The notes beneath the pieces were generated by a model that had not been told where the DNA came from, ran no database searches, and saw nothing but the letters and a program-made list of their open reading frames with translations. From assembly GCA_012729055.1 (NCBI GenBank), contig JAAYDW010000057.1, positions 1 to 64,000 of the forward strand: a DNA stretch of 64,000 nt, in the 5' to 3' direction. This DNA comes from Deltaproteobacteria bacterium (GTDB lineage: Bacteria; Desulfobacterota; Syntrophia; Syntrophales; Smithellaceae). Positions within the stretch are counted from its first letter, which is position 1; the number at the start of each line of letters is the position of its first letter. A program made the translations under genes and the position numbers. Below, piece after piece: positions 16,215-24,937 of this stretch.

Positions 16215-17753
16215 ATGTATCCGGTAAAGACACTTCGAAGACAGTCGATGGGACCCGGGCTGTTCATCCTTTGCCTGGTCTTTTTGTCTTCCTCGGCGTG
16301 GGCCGCAACGGAAATCACCAATGTCCGGCACTGGGCGGCGCCCGATCATACCCGCCTGGTTTTTGATCTCAGCGCCGAACCGGACTTCACGTATGAAGTC
16401 GACGACAAGCGCGTCGTTCTGGTGTTTTCCGACACCGCCTTTTCTTCCTCCGTGTCCGCTTCCCGAAAAATCAGCCGGCCGGGCCTCCGCGGCGTCCTTT
16501 TCTCGACTTTGGAAAATCGCTCCTGTAAAATTGAAATCCAGCTTGCCGATCATCTGACCGTCGAAGTGTTCCCGTTGAAGAAATTCATGGACAAACCGGA
16601 CCGCGTCGTCGTGGATATTATTGTGGCGATGCCCGAAAAAGAAGAACCGGTAAAAGACAAGGCGACGCCGTCCGGCAGGAAGCGGGTGATTGTCGTGGAT
16701 CCGGGCCACGGCGGAGAAGATCCGGGGGCCATCGGCAAAAACGGCACCTACGAAAAGCACGTGGTGCTCGCCATCAGCCGGGAAATCAAAAAGGCGATCG
16801 ACAAAATGCCGGGTTATCGGGCCGTGCTGACCCGTGACGGAGATTACTACGTATCGTTCAGCAAGCGTCTGGACGTTGCCAGGAAGACCAATGCCAGTCT
16901 GTTCATCAGCGTTCATGCCGACGCGGCCCGAAACCGCCAGGCCAAATGCAGTTCCGTGTACTGCCTGTCCACCGGCGCCGCAAGCAACGAAGCGGCGAAG
17001 CTTTTGGCCAATAACGAAAACCTCTCGGATATCATCGGCGGCGTTCCCGGCCGCGGGGGAAACAATCAGTCCGATGAAATCATCCTCAATATGTTTCAAA
17101 CCCACACGATCAATCTGTCGAAAACCTTTGCGGCTGAACTGATCGATCATCTCGGCCTTGTGCATTGTTTAAAATACCCGGTGTTTCACGAGGCGCCGTT
17201 CCGCGTCCTGAAGCTGCCGGACACGCCTGCCGTGCTTCTCGAAACCGCTTTTCTCTCCCATCCCGAGGAAGAGCGCCTGCTCAAGACCGCCCGGTTTCGC
17301 AAAACGGTTGCTTCGGCCGTCGCCCGGTCCGTTGCCGGTTACTTCGGCGAATCGCCCGCGCCGGCGTCAACGGCGGAAGCGGGCGGAGATACGGTCGTCG
17401 CCCCGAAAGGGCCGGGCGCCGCCGGACCGGTCCGCACGACAACCTATCGTGTGCAGCGCGGAGAATCGCTAAGCGGCATTGCAAGGAAGCACCAGACCAG
17501 TCTGACGGTTTTGATGAAACTCAACGCCATGGGCCTCCATGATCCGCTCCGTGCCGGACAGAAAATTCTGATCCCCGCGGTTGAACCGGAAGCGGACGCA
17601 AGATCCTCGAAAAAATATGCGGTCATGAAAGGCGACACGCTGTTTTCCCTTGCGAAGAGCCATTCCACCAGCGTCGATGAATTGCGGCGCCTCAACAATA
17701 TGTCGGAGTCCGATGTTCTCTGCTTCGGACAGACCATTCGGGTGCCGCAGTAG
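16215..17753 (+). CDS. N-acetylmuramoyl-L-alanine amidase (AMIN, Amidase_3, two LysM)
   Basis: Cleaves the bond between N-acetylmuramic acid and the stem peptide to split peptidoglycan at division. In order: signal peptide ending SSSAWA, an AMIN targeting domain (about 32-130), and a zinc amidase domain from VIVVDPGHGGEDPGAIG, with later metal ligands in SVHAD and catalytic Glu in VLLETAFLSHPEE. Then come two C-terminal LysM wall-binding modules (YRVQRGESLSGIARKH and YAVMKGDTLFSLAKSH). The first Met of the frame is at 16167, but ATG 16215 or 16248 gives a better signal peptide. Acts in the periplasm, like AmiC/AmiB. Confidence 0.93.
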   Translation: MYPVKTLRRQSMGPGLFILCLVFLSSSAWAATEITNVRHWAAPDHTRLVFDLSAEPDFTYEVDDKRVVLVFSDTAFSSSVSASRKISRPGLRGVLFSTLENRSCKIEIQLADHLTVEVFPLKKFMDKPDRVVVDIIVAMPEKEEPVKDKATPSGRKRVIVVDPGHGGEDPGAIGKNGTYEKHVVLAISREIKKAIDKMPGYRAVLTRDGDYYVSFSKRLDVARKTNASLFISVHADAARNRQAKCSSVYCLSTGAASNEAAKLLANNENLSDIIGGVPGRGGNNQSDEIILNMFQTHTINLSKTFAAELIDHLGLVHCLKYPVFHEAPFRVLKLPDTPAVLLETAFLSHPEEERLLKTARFRKTVASAVARSVAGYFGESPAPASTAEAGGDTVVAPKGPGAAGPVRTTTYRVQRGESLSGIARKHQTSLTVLMKLNAMGLHDPLRAGQKILIPAVEPEADARSSKKYAVMKGDTLFSLAKSHSTSVDELRRLNNMSESDVLCFGQTIRVPQ

Positions 17754-17810
17754 ACGCCAGAAATTTTGGCGAATTGTTTGCCGGACTTTTAACATCTGAA
17801 GGAGGTTTCC

Positions 17811-18464
17811 ATGACCGAAGCAACCCTGCAGGCCTTGAACGGTCTGCGCGATCTCACCCTGATCAAGTGGTACGTCATTCCCCTGCTGGCCGTCGTTTTT
17901 TACGTGTACACGCGGGAAATCAAAGAGGCGAGAAAGACGGGCGACTGGAATGCCGTGCTGGCCGGCTTGACGATTTTCGGCGTCGATTTCTTCAATGAAA
18001 CCTGGAACGGTTGGGTTCTGAACATCACCGGCCGCTCCGCCTTCTGGACGACGCCCGGCGACACCGCCCTGCGCACGATGGTCGGCTGGAACATCGAAAT
18101 CATGTTCATGTTCCTGCTGGTGGGCATCATCTACTACCACACGCTGTCGGAGAGCCGGAAAGAAAAGATTCTGGGCCTGCCTGAAAAGTGGTTCTGGGCG
18201 ATCGGCTACAGCCTCTTCTGCGTTTTTGTGGAATGCCTGCTGAACCTCGGCGGCCACCTGGTCTGGGAGTACCCGTTCTGGTATCTGTCGTTCAAGGGCG
18301 TCTGGCTGATCTTCCTGATCGGTTACTTCCATTTCTTCTGCTTCGCCATCCTGGTCATCAGCCTCAAAACGCTGAAGGCCAAACTGATGACGCTGGGCAT
18401 TATCTACGCCGTGCCGGTGGTCATGAACATCGCGGCGTTTGGTTTCCTGGGCTGGCGGTATTGA
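17811..18464 (+). CDS. Unknown polytopic membrane protein
   Basis: A 217-residue protein with six hydrophobic spans, among them YVIPLLAVVFYVYT, MFMFLLVGIIYYH and VVMNIAAFGFLGW. Polar or charged residues inside the membrane region (NETWNGW, VECLLNLGGHLVWEYP) suggest a transport or enzymatic role. AAGGAGG precedes ATG 17811. No family recognised. It stands alone between the amidase gene and the convergent hemerythrin gene. Confidence 0.7.
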   Translation: MTEATLQALNGLRDLTLIKWYVIPLLAVVFYVYTREIKEARKTGDWNAVLAGLTIFGVDFFNETWNGWVLNITGRSAFWTTPGDTALRTMVGWNIEIMFMFLLVGIIYYHTLSESRKEKILGLPEKWFWAIGYSLFCVFVECLLNLGGHLVWEYPFWYLSFKGVWLIFLIGYFHFFCFAILVISLKTLKAKLMTLGIIYAVPVVMNIAAFGFLGWRY

Positions 18465-18539
18465 TTTCCGGAGCAAAACGGTCCTGCCCCTGTTGCGCGG
18501 TTCTTCAGAGCGACCGAAACGCACGGCAGAAAAAATGGC

Positions 18540-18594
18540 TTCCGGCAAACGGTTGCGGCCGCCTCTTCAAGGACGGCTTTGCCGTTTGCCGGAA
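18540..18594. terminator. Inverted repeat between convergent genes
   Basis: Arms TTCCGGCAAACGG and CCGTTTGCCGGAA (13 bp, perfect) surround a 29-base loop that can itself pair in part. It separates the membrane protein gene (plus) from the hemerythrin gene (minus). A terminator role is likely from position, though U-runs are weak. Confidence 0.5.
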
Positions 18595-18621
18595 AGCTTT
18601 TGCCGGAAGGAGAGCCGGGCC

Positions 18622-19158
18622 TTACAGCCCGCGGTAGTCGTCGAAAATTTTGTTGTACTTTTCGTGGATCATTTTGCGGTCGAATTCCCGGAATTCGGCC
18701 AGCATCTTTTCCTGTTCGGGGCGGCTGAAGTATTCCTGACAGGGATAGAAGAAGCGCTTGTCCTCTTTCTCGATGTGCTTCGGATAGAAATGTCCGAGCT
18801 CCCGCGCCAGCCTGATGATCTCACCGAGACGCCCGTCGTCACCCGCCAGATACGCTTCCTTGGCGGCCACGATCCGTTCGGTGGTTTTTCTGCCCCAGGC
18901 ATGTTCGTCGAGCAGTTCCTGCATGGTTTTCCTCAACTCGGCGCTCAGATCCTTCTGCGCCAGATCCCGAAACAGAATTTCTTCCTCCTTGCCGTGATGC
19001 GTACGGTCCGCATAGGTGCGGATGAAGTCGACGGCCACGTCGATTTTCACCGGGTCGATTTTCTTTTCAGATTCGGCCCGGTCCATATGGCGCATGACGG
19101 CCTCCAGCATTTTTTCAATCAGGCGGTGTTCCCACATCAGCGGTCCGATGGGTTTCAT
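18622..19158 (-). CDS. Hemerythrin-domain protein
   Basis: Hemerythrins hold a non-heme di-iron centre in a four-helix bundle and bind O2 or sense oxygen or iron. The 178-residue protein has spaced His/Glu ligands: WEHRLIE, DRTHHGKEEEILF, LLDEHAWGRK and HFYPKHIEKEDKRFFYP. ATG 19158 follows AAAGGAGGAG. The longer frame from 19203 is not supported. In an anaerobe it may scavenge oxygen. Its divergent neighbour is a metal importer. Confidence 0.88.
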   Translation of the reverse strand: MKPIGPLMWEHRLIEKMLEAVMRHMDRAESEKKIDPVKIDVAVDFIRTYADRTHHGKEEEILFRDLAQKDLSAELRKTMQELLDEHAWGRKTTERIVAAKEAYLAGDDGRLGEIIRLARELGHFYPKHIEKEDKRFFYPCQEYFSRPEQEKMLAEFREFDRKMIHEKYNKIFDDYRGL

Positions 19159-19576
19159 GAATGACTCCTCCTTTCCGGATGGTTTTTTTGCCGACGACGG
19201 CACGGATCTTCTTATACCATGTTTCCGGGCAGGGAAGAAAGCAAATCGGCCGGTTTTTCCGTCCCGCCGTTCGCCCGGCAGCGGATTTCATAAATATTGC
19301 ATCTTGACGGCAATTTTGGTACACGGACTTTCCGTAAAACAAAAGGAATGCTCTCTTTGTTTTGGCCGGCGCTGCGGACGGGATGCCGGAGACCCGGCTG
19401 CGCGATTCGCTGCAGCGGGCAAGACAAAAACACGCGGATTCCGTCCCGCAAGCGGCCGCGTCATTGGCGAGCAACCGGAGGCAGAGCAGGAAAGACTTCC
19501 GCGGATGCGTCGCAGACCGATTCCGACTTTGGACCCCAGATTCCTTTGCCGCCTGTTCGGGCAAAAAGAAAGAGAC
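19159..19576. other. Divergent spacer between hemerythrin and the metal-uptake operon
   Basis: About 418 bases without a convincing gene. The plus frame upstream of znuA stays open but has low-complexity, Arg/Pro-rich translation with no ribosome site. A small inverted repeat ATTGC-N9-GCAAT overlaps a TTGACG (about 19300-19325) and might be an operator or promoter. It does not match the usual Zur box. Confidence 0.4.
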
Positions 19577-20557
19577 ATGATCATGCATACAAGAAAGCTG
19601 TTTTTTATTTTGCTCGCGGGGCTTTTTTTAATCCTTTCCTGCCAGCGGGCGGACGCCCCGCCGGCCCGGGACGCGCGTCTGACCGTGATCGCCACGATCT
19701 TCCCCCTGTGTGATTTCGCCCGCGAGGTGGGCGGGGACAAGGCGTCCGTCACGATGCTCCTGCCGCCGGCGTCGGACGCGCACCACTATGAACTCAAGCC
19801 GGATGACATTGTCCGGGTGAGCCATGCGGATATTTTTCTTTTTGTCAGTTTCGAAATGGAGCAGTGGGCCTACAAGGTGATCAACGCCGCGGCGGAAAAG
19901 ACAAACATGCTGGCCGTGGAAGCGGGGAAGGGCGCTATGCTGCTGCCCCTGACGCAGGAGCCCGGGCACGGGCACGAATCGGACGCGATGGAGGCTTCCG
20001 GGGACCGGGAGGAGGAGCCCGCGACCAGGTACGACCCGCACATCTGGCTTGATTTTGCCAATGCGCAGACCATGATCGACAACATCGCCGCGGCCTTCAT
20101 CAACAAAGATCCGTCGAACAGCGAGACCTACAAGCAAAACGCCGAACGGTACAAAGCGCGCCTCCAGGAACTCGACCGCAGTTACCGGACCGGCCTGTCG
20201 GACTGCCGGACAAGGACGCTCCTGCATGCGGGGCACTGGGCGTTCAGCTATCTGGCCCGGCGTTATCAGCTGACGTATCTGTCGGCCTACAATATGTCGG
20301 CCGACGCCGAGCCTTCGCCGCAGCAAATGCTGATGTTGATCAACGAGGTCAAGAAGAAAAAACTGCCCTACATCTATTACGAAGATCTGGCTGCGCCGAA
20401 GCTCGCGAAAACCATTGCCGCGGAAACGGGCGTCGGTCTGCTGAAGCTCAACAACGGCCATGACGTCGGGAAACGGGACATCCAGGCCGGCGCCACCTTT
20501 ATTTCTTTGATGGAAGGCAATCTGAAAAGTCTGAAAAAAGGCATGCAATGTCCGTAA
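19577..20557 (+). CDS. znuA: Zinc/manganese-type ABC transporter substrate-binding lipoprotein
   Basis: Captures a divalent metal in the periplasm and delivers it to the permease. Signal peptide with lipobox LSC (Cys about 18). Cluster A-I family features are visible: TVIATIFPLCDFAREVGGD, SDAHHYELKPDD, a short His/acidic loop (GHGHESDAMEASGDREEE), PHIWLDFANA, and the C-terminal LKLNNGHDVG. The brief His-rich loop favours zinc but does not exclude manganese. The start was set at ATG 19577 (19583 also possible) because the longer frame upstream is not protein-like. Overlaps the ATPase gene by ten bases. Confidence 0.9.
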   Translation: MIMHTRKLFFILLAGLFLILSCQRADAPPARDARLTVIATIFPLCDFAREVGGDKASVTMLLPPASDAHHYELKPDDIVRVSHADIFLFVSFEMEQWAYKVINAAAEKTNMLAVEAGKGAMLLPLTQEPGHGHESDAMEASGDREEEPATRYDPHIWLDFANAQTMIDNIAAAFINKDPSNSETYKQNAERYKARLQELDRSYRTGLSDCRTRTLLHAGHWAFSYLARRYQLTYLSAYNMSADAEPSPQQMLMLINEVKKKKLPYIYYEDLAAPKLAKTIAAETGVGLLKLNNGHDVGKRDIQAGATFISLMEGNLKSLKKGMQCP

Positions 20558-21285
20558 TTCGCGTAGAAGAGTTGACATTCCGCTACAACGGGATCGATGT
20601 GATCAGCGACATCACCTTTGCCGTGGAGCAGGGGGCTTATCTGGGGCTCGTCGGTCCCAACGGTTCGGGCAAAAGCACGCTCATCAAAAACATTCTGGGC
20701 ATTCTGCCCGCCGCGCGGGGGAGGATTGAACTCTTCGGCGAGCCCCTGGGCGTTTTCCGCCGATGGAAAAAAATCGGTTACCTGCCGCAACGCCTCGGCG
20801 CGCTCAACGCCCATTTCCCGGGCACGGTCGAGGAAATCGTTCAAATGGGTCTTGCGCGCCGGGATCCTGTCGATTTGAAGCGCACGCTTTCCAAGATGGC
20901 CATCGGCCATCTTGCGAAGCGCCTGATCGGCGAGTTGTCCTACGGCGAGCAGCAGCGGGCCATGCTGGCGCGCGCGCTGATCCGCCGGCCGGAGCTTTTG
21001 ATCTTTGACGAGCCGACCACGGCGCTGGATCCAGAAACCAGGGACGTCTTCTATGCGCTGACCCGGACGCTGAATCGGGAGGAAGGCACAACGATCATTC
21101 TGATCACGCATGACAGCGGGATCATCGGACAGTACGCGCAGTATCTGCTTTATCTGGACAAGAAAGTCATTTTCTCGGGAACATTTAAAGATTTCTGTTC
21201 GTCGCGCGACATGACCGGTATTTTCGGCCTGGACAGCCAGCATATCATCTGTCACCAGCACGACGCGAACGGGAGCCGCGCCTGA
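20548..21285 (+). CDS. znuC: Zinc/manganese-type ABC transporter ATPase
   Basis: Powers the metal importer. It has Walker A GPNGSGKST, Q-loop in GYLPQRLG, signature LSYGEQQR, Walker B LLIFDEPTTALD and H-loop ILITHD. At 245 residues it is typical. Translation is coupled on both sides: it begins inside the binding-protein gene and its TGA overlaps the permease ATG by one base. Confidence 0.93.
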   Translation: MSVIRVEELTFRYNGIDVISDITFAVEQGAYLGLVGPNGSGKSTLIKNILGILPAARGRIELFGEPLGVFRRWKKIGYLPQRLGALNAHFPGTVEEIVQMGLARRDPVDLKRTLSKMAIGHLAKRLIGELSYGEQQRAMLARALIRRPELLIFDEPTTALDPETRDVFYALTRTLNREEGTTIILITHDSGIIGQYAQYLLYLDKKVIFSGTFKDFCSSRDMTGIFGLDSQHIICHQHDANGSRA

Positions 21286-22112
21286 TGGAGATGATCGAAA
21301 TCCTGCAATACAGCTTTGTGCAGCGGGCGCTCCTGGCGGGCGTCCTGATCGCCGCCGTGTCCGCGCTGTTGGGCCTGTTTTTGGTTTTGCGCCGCTTTTC
21401 TCTGATCGGCGACGGACTGGCCCATACCACGTTCGGCAGCGTCGCGGTGGTGCTGCTCGTCGGCGTGAGTCCGCTGTATGTTACGGTGGCGGCCGTGCCG
21501 CTGGTGATGCTGTCCTCGCTGGCCATTTACAAGTTGACCTCGTCGCGCAAGATCAATGCCGATGCGGCCATCGGCATCGTGTCCTCCCTGGGCATCGCGG
21601 CGGGCGTTGTGCTGGCCAGCCTCTCCGGCGGGTTCAACGTGGATCTGTTCAGCTATCTGTTCGGCAACATCCTGACGGTGAACCGGGCGGAACTGCTTGT
21701 CTCCCTCCTGGTTTTCATTGTCGTCCTGGCCGTCGTGATTCATTTTTACGACGATCTGTTTGCGGTGACTTTCGATCAGGAACTGGCGCAGAGCATGGGC
21801 GTCAAAACCCGCCGGATCAACGTGATGCTGTTTCTGCTCACGGCCGTGGCGGCTGTCCTGGCCATGAAAGTCGCCGGAATCATGCTGGTCTCCGCGCTGC
21901 TTATTCTGCCGGCGCTCACAGCGCTGCAGCTGTCGCTGAGTTTTCGCCGGACGATGATTGCCGCCGTCGGGTTTGCGGTGGGCGCGGTGCTGTGCGGCAT
22001 ACTGTTTGCGTTCGCGCTCAATCTGCCGGCCGGCGCAATGATCGTCTTATTCAATATCGGTTTTCTTTCCGCGGTTTTCGTCGTAAAAAAACTCTCTCAT
22101 TGGAGGAGGTGA
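21285..22112 (+). CDS. znuB: Zinc/manganese-type ABC transporter permease
   Basis: A 275-residue ABC-3 family permease with about eight membrane spans. Hallmarks are FLVLRRFSLIGDGLAHTTFG near residues 25-45 and VAGIMLVSALLILPALTA in the second half. It forms the channel for the binding protein and ATPase encoded just upstream. Confidence 0.93.
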   Translation: MEMIEILQYSFVQRALLAGVLIAAVSALLGLFLVLRRFSLIGDGLAHTTFGSVAVVLLVGVSPLYVTVAAVPLVMLSSLAIYKLTSSRKINADAAIGIVSSLGIAAGVVLASLSGGFNVDLFSYLFGNILTVNRAELLVSLLVFIVVLAVVIHFYDDLFAVTFDQELAQSMGVKTRRINVMLFLLTAVAAVLAMKVAGIMLVSALLILPALTALQLSLSFRRTMIAAVGFAVGAVLCGILFAFALNLPAGAMIVLFNIGFLSAVFVVKKLSHWRR

Positions 22113-22118
22113 GTTGCG

Positions 22119-23063
22119 ATGTGGATGATCCGGATTCTGGCTTCATTTTCCAACCTGTTTTTTTTGCTGGGGATGCTGGCGGGGCTGTATCTGCCGCAAG
22201 GCGCGCCGGTGGCGTACGCGCTGCTGTTCCCGGCGCTGACGGTCGTGCTCACCATGACGCTGCTGCGGTTTCCCGGCGGCTTCTTTAAAAAACCCAGAGA
22301 GCACCTGTCCGGCTTTTTGCTGGGCAATTGCATGAACTATCTGGTGCTGGGCAATCTGGTGATCCTGCCGGGCCTTTTCTTGATCCGCGGCGAATCGTTC
22401 TGGATCGGCCTGGTGCTGATTGCCGCGGTTCCGGCGGCGGCGGTGATTTTGCCTCTAGGCTGCCGGATGGGGAGCGACAAGACGCTTACACTGTCGGGGC
22501 TTGCCGGAACCTATCTCGGCGCGCTTATCCTCTCGCCGCTCATCGGCGCCGCTTTTCTCAAATATCTTCCCATTGCCTGGGATAAACTGGCGATCGTCAT
22601 GATTGCGCTGATCGCGCTGCCGCTGATCCTGTCGCGCATCGTCGTGGACCGCAACTGGGATGAGCGGATCGAACGCTGGGAACAGGGCATTTCCGGCGTA
22701 TGCATCTTCGTCATCTTCTACTCGCTTGCCGCCAACAGCGCCCCTTTCGTCCGGCAGGGCAACCGCGAGATTGTCATCATCGCGGTCATCGCTCTGGCCG
22801 CCGTTATCGTCATCAGTTTTGCGCTCTTGCTTCTCGGCCGGCTTTATAAAGTCCCCCGGACGAAAATCCTGTCGCTGCTGCTTCTGGGCACCATGAAGAA
22901 TTATGGTCTGGCCGGCGGACTGGCCCTCTATTTGTTCGGGGCCGAGGCCGCCGTTCCTGTCCTGATTTTTTCCGTCGTGATGTTTTTAAACACCATCTGG
23001 CTGAAGTTTCTGGCCGGAAAAAATCCGTCCCATGCCGGAGGCGATGCAGGCCCGGAGAACTAA
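22119..23063 (+). CDS. BASS/AEC-like membrane transporter
   Basis: A 314-residue protein with about nine or ten hydrophobic spans. The layout and the GTMKNYGLAGGLAL segment near residue 255 recall bile-acid:sodium symporter (BASS/BART) folds. It begins seven bases after znuB with GGAGG before ATG 22119, so it is probably in the metal-uptake operon. The substrate is unknown; an organic anion would be usual for the family. Confidence 0.65.
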   Translation: MWMIRILASFSNLFFLLGMLAGLYLPQGAPVAYALLFPALTVVLTMTLLRFPGGFFKKPREHLSGFLLGNCMNYLVLGNLVILPGLFLIRGESFWIGLVLIAAVPAAAVILPLGCRMGSDKTLTLSGLAGTYLGALILSPLIGAAFLKYLPIAWDKLAIVMIALIALPLILSRIVVDRNWDERIERWEQGISGVCIFVIFYSLAANSAPFVRQGNREIVIIAVIALAAVIVISFALLLLGRLYKVPRTKILSLLLLGTMKNYGLAGGLALYLFGAEAAVPVLIFSVVMFLNTIWLKFLAGKNPSHAGGDAGPEN

Positions 23064-23066
23064 CAT

Positions 23067-23094
23067 TTGACAAAACCGGGAGTCTGTCTATATT
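23067..23094 (+). promoter_or_regulatory. Sigma-70 promoter for superoxide dismutase
   Basis: TTGACA at 23067-23072 and TATATT at 23089-23094, spaced by 16 bases. The start would fall about 30 bases before the AAAGGAG site of the dismutase gene. The promoter begins right after the BASS-like gene stop, making the dismutase independently transcribed. Confidence 0.7.
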
Positions 23095-23127
23095 AATTCT
23101 CAAAACAGGAGAAAGGAGAGAAACGAT

Positions 23128-23721
23128 ATGGCGATAACTTTACCCGAACTGCCTTACGCAAAAGAGGCGCTGGCGCCTTATATCAGCGCCGGCACGCTGG
23201 ACTTTCATCACGGCAAACATCATAAAGCATATGTGGACAATGTAAACAAACTGATCGCCGGAACCGATCTGGAAGGGAAACCCCTGGAGGAGATCATTGC
23301 CGCCGCCGCCAAGGATCCCGCCAAAGCCGGCCTATTCAACAACGCCGCCCAGGTGTGGAATCATTCGTTTTACTGGAAATGCCTGAAGCCGGGAGGAGGA
23401 GGCCCGCCCACCGGCGCGATCGCGGACAAAATCAACGCCGCCTTCGGCGGCTACGACGCGTTTGCCGAAGAGCTGAAAAACGCCGGTGTGACGCAGTTCG
23501 GCAGCGGCTGGGCCTGGCTGGTCCTGGACGGCGGAACTCTGAAGATTACCAAGACGGCAAACGCCGACACGCCGCTCGTCCACGGGCAGAAGGCTTTGCT
23601 GACGCTCGATGTCTGGGAGCACGCCTACTATCTCGATTATCAGAACCGGCGGCCGGATTATCTCGCGGCGGTAATTCAACATCTGATCAACTGGGATTTC
23701 GCAAACGCCAATCTGGACTGA
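23128..23721 (+). CDS. sodB: Superoxide dismutase, Fe/Mn type
   Basis: Dismutates superoxide to O2 and H2O2. Metal ligands are visible: His in LDFHHGKHHKAY, His in VWNHSFYWKCL, and Asp/His in DVWEHAYYLDYQN. GSGWAWLV is also characteristic. At 197 residues it is full length with no signal peptide. It has its own promoter and a terminator downstream. Fe or Mn specificity is not certain from sequence. With hemerythrin and metal uptake nearby it suggests an oxygen-defence neighbourhood. Confidence 0.95.
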   Translation: MAITLPELPYAKEALAPYISAGTLDFHHGKHHKAYVDNVNKLIAGTDLEGKPLEEIIAAAAKDPAKAGLFNNAAQVWNHSFYWKCLKPGGGGPPTGAIADKINAAFGGYDAFAEELKNAGVTQFGSGWAWLVLDGGTLKITKTANADTPLVHGQKALLTLDVWEHAYYLDYQNRRPDYLAAVIQHLINWDFANANLD

Positions 23722-23761
23722 CGGGGCGGCCGGTTTCGGCGCATCCTCAACAAAGCACAAA

Positions 23762-23797
23762 AAAAGAAGGGGACTTGATTTCAAGCCCCCTTCTTTT
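23762..23797. terminator. Bidirectional intrinsic terminator
   Basis: Arms AAAAGAAGGGGACTTG and CAAGCCCCCTTCTTTT pair with one mismatch around a 4-base loop, with T/A runs on both ends. It separates the convergent dismutase and IHF-like genes. Confidence 0.88.
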
Positions 23798-23817
23798 ATG
23801 TGACAGTTGCAGGATTA

Positions 23818-24099
23818 CTATTTTTTATTGTCGACCCGGTCTTTGAGCTCTTTGCCGACTTTAAAGAAAGGCAGTTTTTTGGGTTCAACTTTTATTTTGG
23901 TTCCGGTTTTGGGATTTCTCCCGGTATAGGAGCCGTATTCTTTTACGACGAAACTGCCGAATCCGCGAATTTCAATGCGCCCGCCTTTTTTCAATTCATC
24001 GGTAAAACCTTTGAAAACGAGATTGACGACGTCTATTGCTTTTTTTTCCGTTAAATTCAGCTTTTTACTTAAAGCTTCTATAAGACCGGATTTATTCAT
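23818..24099 (-). CDS. HU/IHF-family DNA-binding protein (IHF-like)
   Basis: A 93-residue histone-like protein that bends DNA as a dimer. N-terminal helices (MNKSGLIEALSKKLNLT) are followed by IEIRGFGSFVVKEYGSYTGRNPKTG, which carries the beta-arm and the GRNPKTG tip. The RGFGSF form and length resemble IHF subunits more than HU. AAGGAGG precedes ATG 24099. A second paralogue lies at 27556. Confidence 0.92.
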   Translation of the reverse strand: MNKSGLIEALSKKLNLTEKKAIDVVNLVFKGFTDELKKGGRIEIRGFGSFVVKEYGSYTGRNPKTGTKIKVEPKKLPFFKVGKELKDRVDNKK

Positions 24100-24208
24100 A
24101 GAGCCTCCTTAAGACTGATTACAGCTTGAATCAACCGCTACGATGGCTTCAGGGTGCCTCGCACGTGGGCGACTATGATTCATTTTTCAGTGATTGTCAA
24201 GAATATTT

Positions 24209-24937
24209 TCACCTTTTTTGTCCCGCGGCATCGAGCAACTGCTTGATTTCACGGCCGGTCAGATGGCGCCACTCGCCTTCTTTCAGGCCCGTCAGCGTGA
24301 CGACGCCGATGGATTCGCGCACCAGCCGGGCCACCCGGCGGCCGACGGCTTCCAATCCCCGGCGGATGATCCGGTTTTTGCCTTCGCGCAGCGTCAGGCG
24401 AAGCCAGGTGCTCTTATCGTTGATTTTTTCCACCGTCAGATTTTCCGGGCGGAAGACGCCGTCTTCCAGACGAACGCCGCCGGCGAGCTGCCTGAATTCC
24501 TCGCGGCTCAGGCGTCCGACGATTTTGACCCGGTAGGTTTTGGGCGTTTGATGCCGCGGATGCTGGATTTTCTGCGCGAAGTCGCCGTCGTTGGTCAAAA
24601 GCAACAGCCCTTCCGAATCGTAATCCAGGCGACCCACGGGATAAACCCTTTCTCCTACGTTTTGGACGAGATCGACCACTGTCGGTCTTTTCTGGGGATC
24701 GGACAGGGTTGTGACGACGCGCGCCGGCTTGTAGAGCGCGATGTAGCAAAAGGTGGTTTCACAAGAAATGACGGCGCCGTCCACGCGGATGACGTCTTTT
24801 GAGGGATCGGCTTTGGCGCCCAGCGTAGTTACCGCTTCGCCGTTGACGCTGACCCGTCCCGTCGTGATCAGCTCCTCGGCGCGGCGGCGCGAGGCCAGGC
24901 CGGCGGCGGCGATGATTTTTTGCAGACGTTCTTTCAT
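24209..24937 (-). CDS. rluB: 23S rRNA pseudouridine synthase (RluB/RsuA family)
   Basis: Converts a uridine in 23S (or 16S) rRNA to pseudouridine. N-terminal S4 RNA-binding domain (RLQKIIAAAGLASRRRAEELI), then the catalytic domain with GRLDYDSEGLLLLTNDG, where the Asp is catalytic, and GKNRIIRRGLEAVG. At 242 residues it is of normal size. The start overlaps scpB by four bases. The scpAB-rluB order is widespread. Confidence 0.93.
   Translation of the reverse strand: MKERLQKIIAAAGLASRRRAEELITTGRVSVNGEAVTTLGAKADPSKDVIRVDGAVISCETTFCYIALYKPARVVTTLSDPQKRPTVVDLVQNVGERVYPVGRLDYDSEGLLLLTNDGDFAQKIQHPRHQTPKTYRVKIVGRLSREEFRQLAGGVRLEDGVFRPENLTVEKINDKSTWLRLTLREGKNRIIRRGLEAVGRRVARLVRESIGVVTLTGLKEGEWRHLTGREIKQLLDAAGQKR

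Noticed and set aside
18465-18621. Small gene between the membrane protein and hemerythrin
   Set aside because: The stretch is dominated by an inverted repeat and no frame has a ribosome site.
19016-19576. Upstream extension of znuA by 187 residues
   Set aside because: Overlaps the hemerythrin gene on the other strand, low-complexity translation, and the lipoprotein signal peptide begins at 19577.
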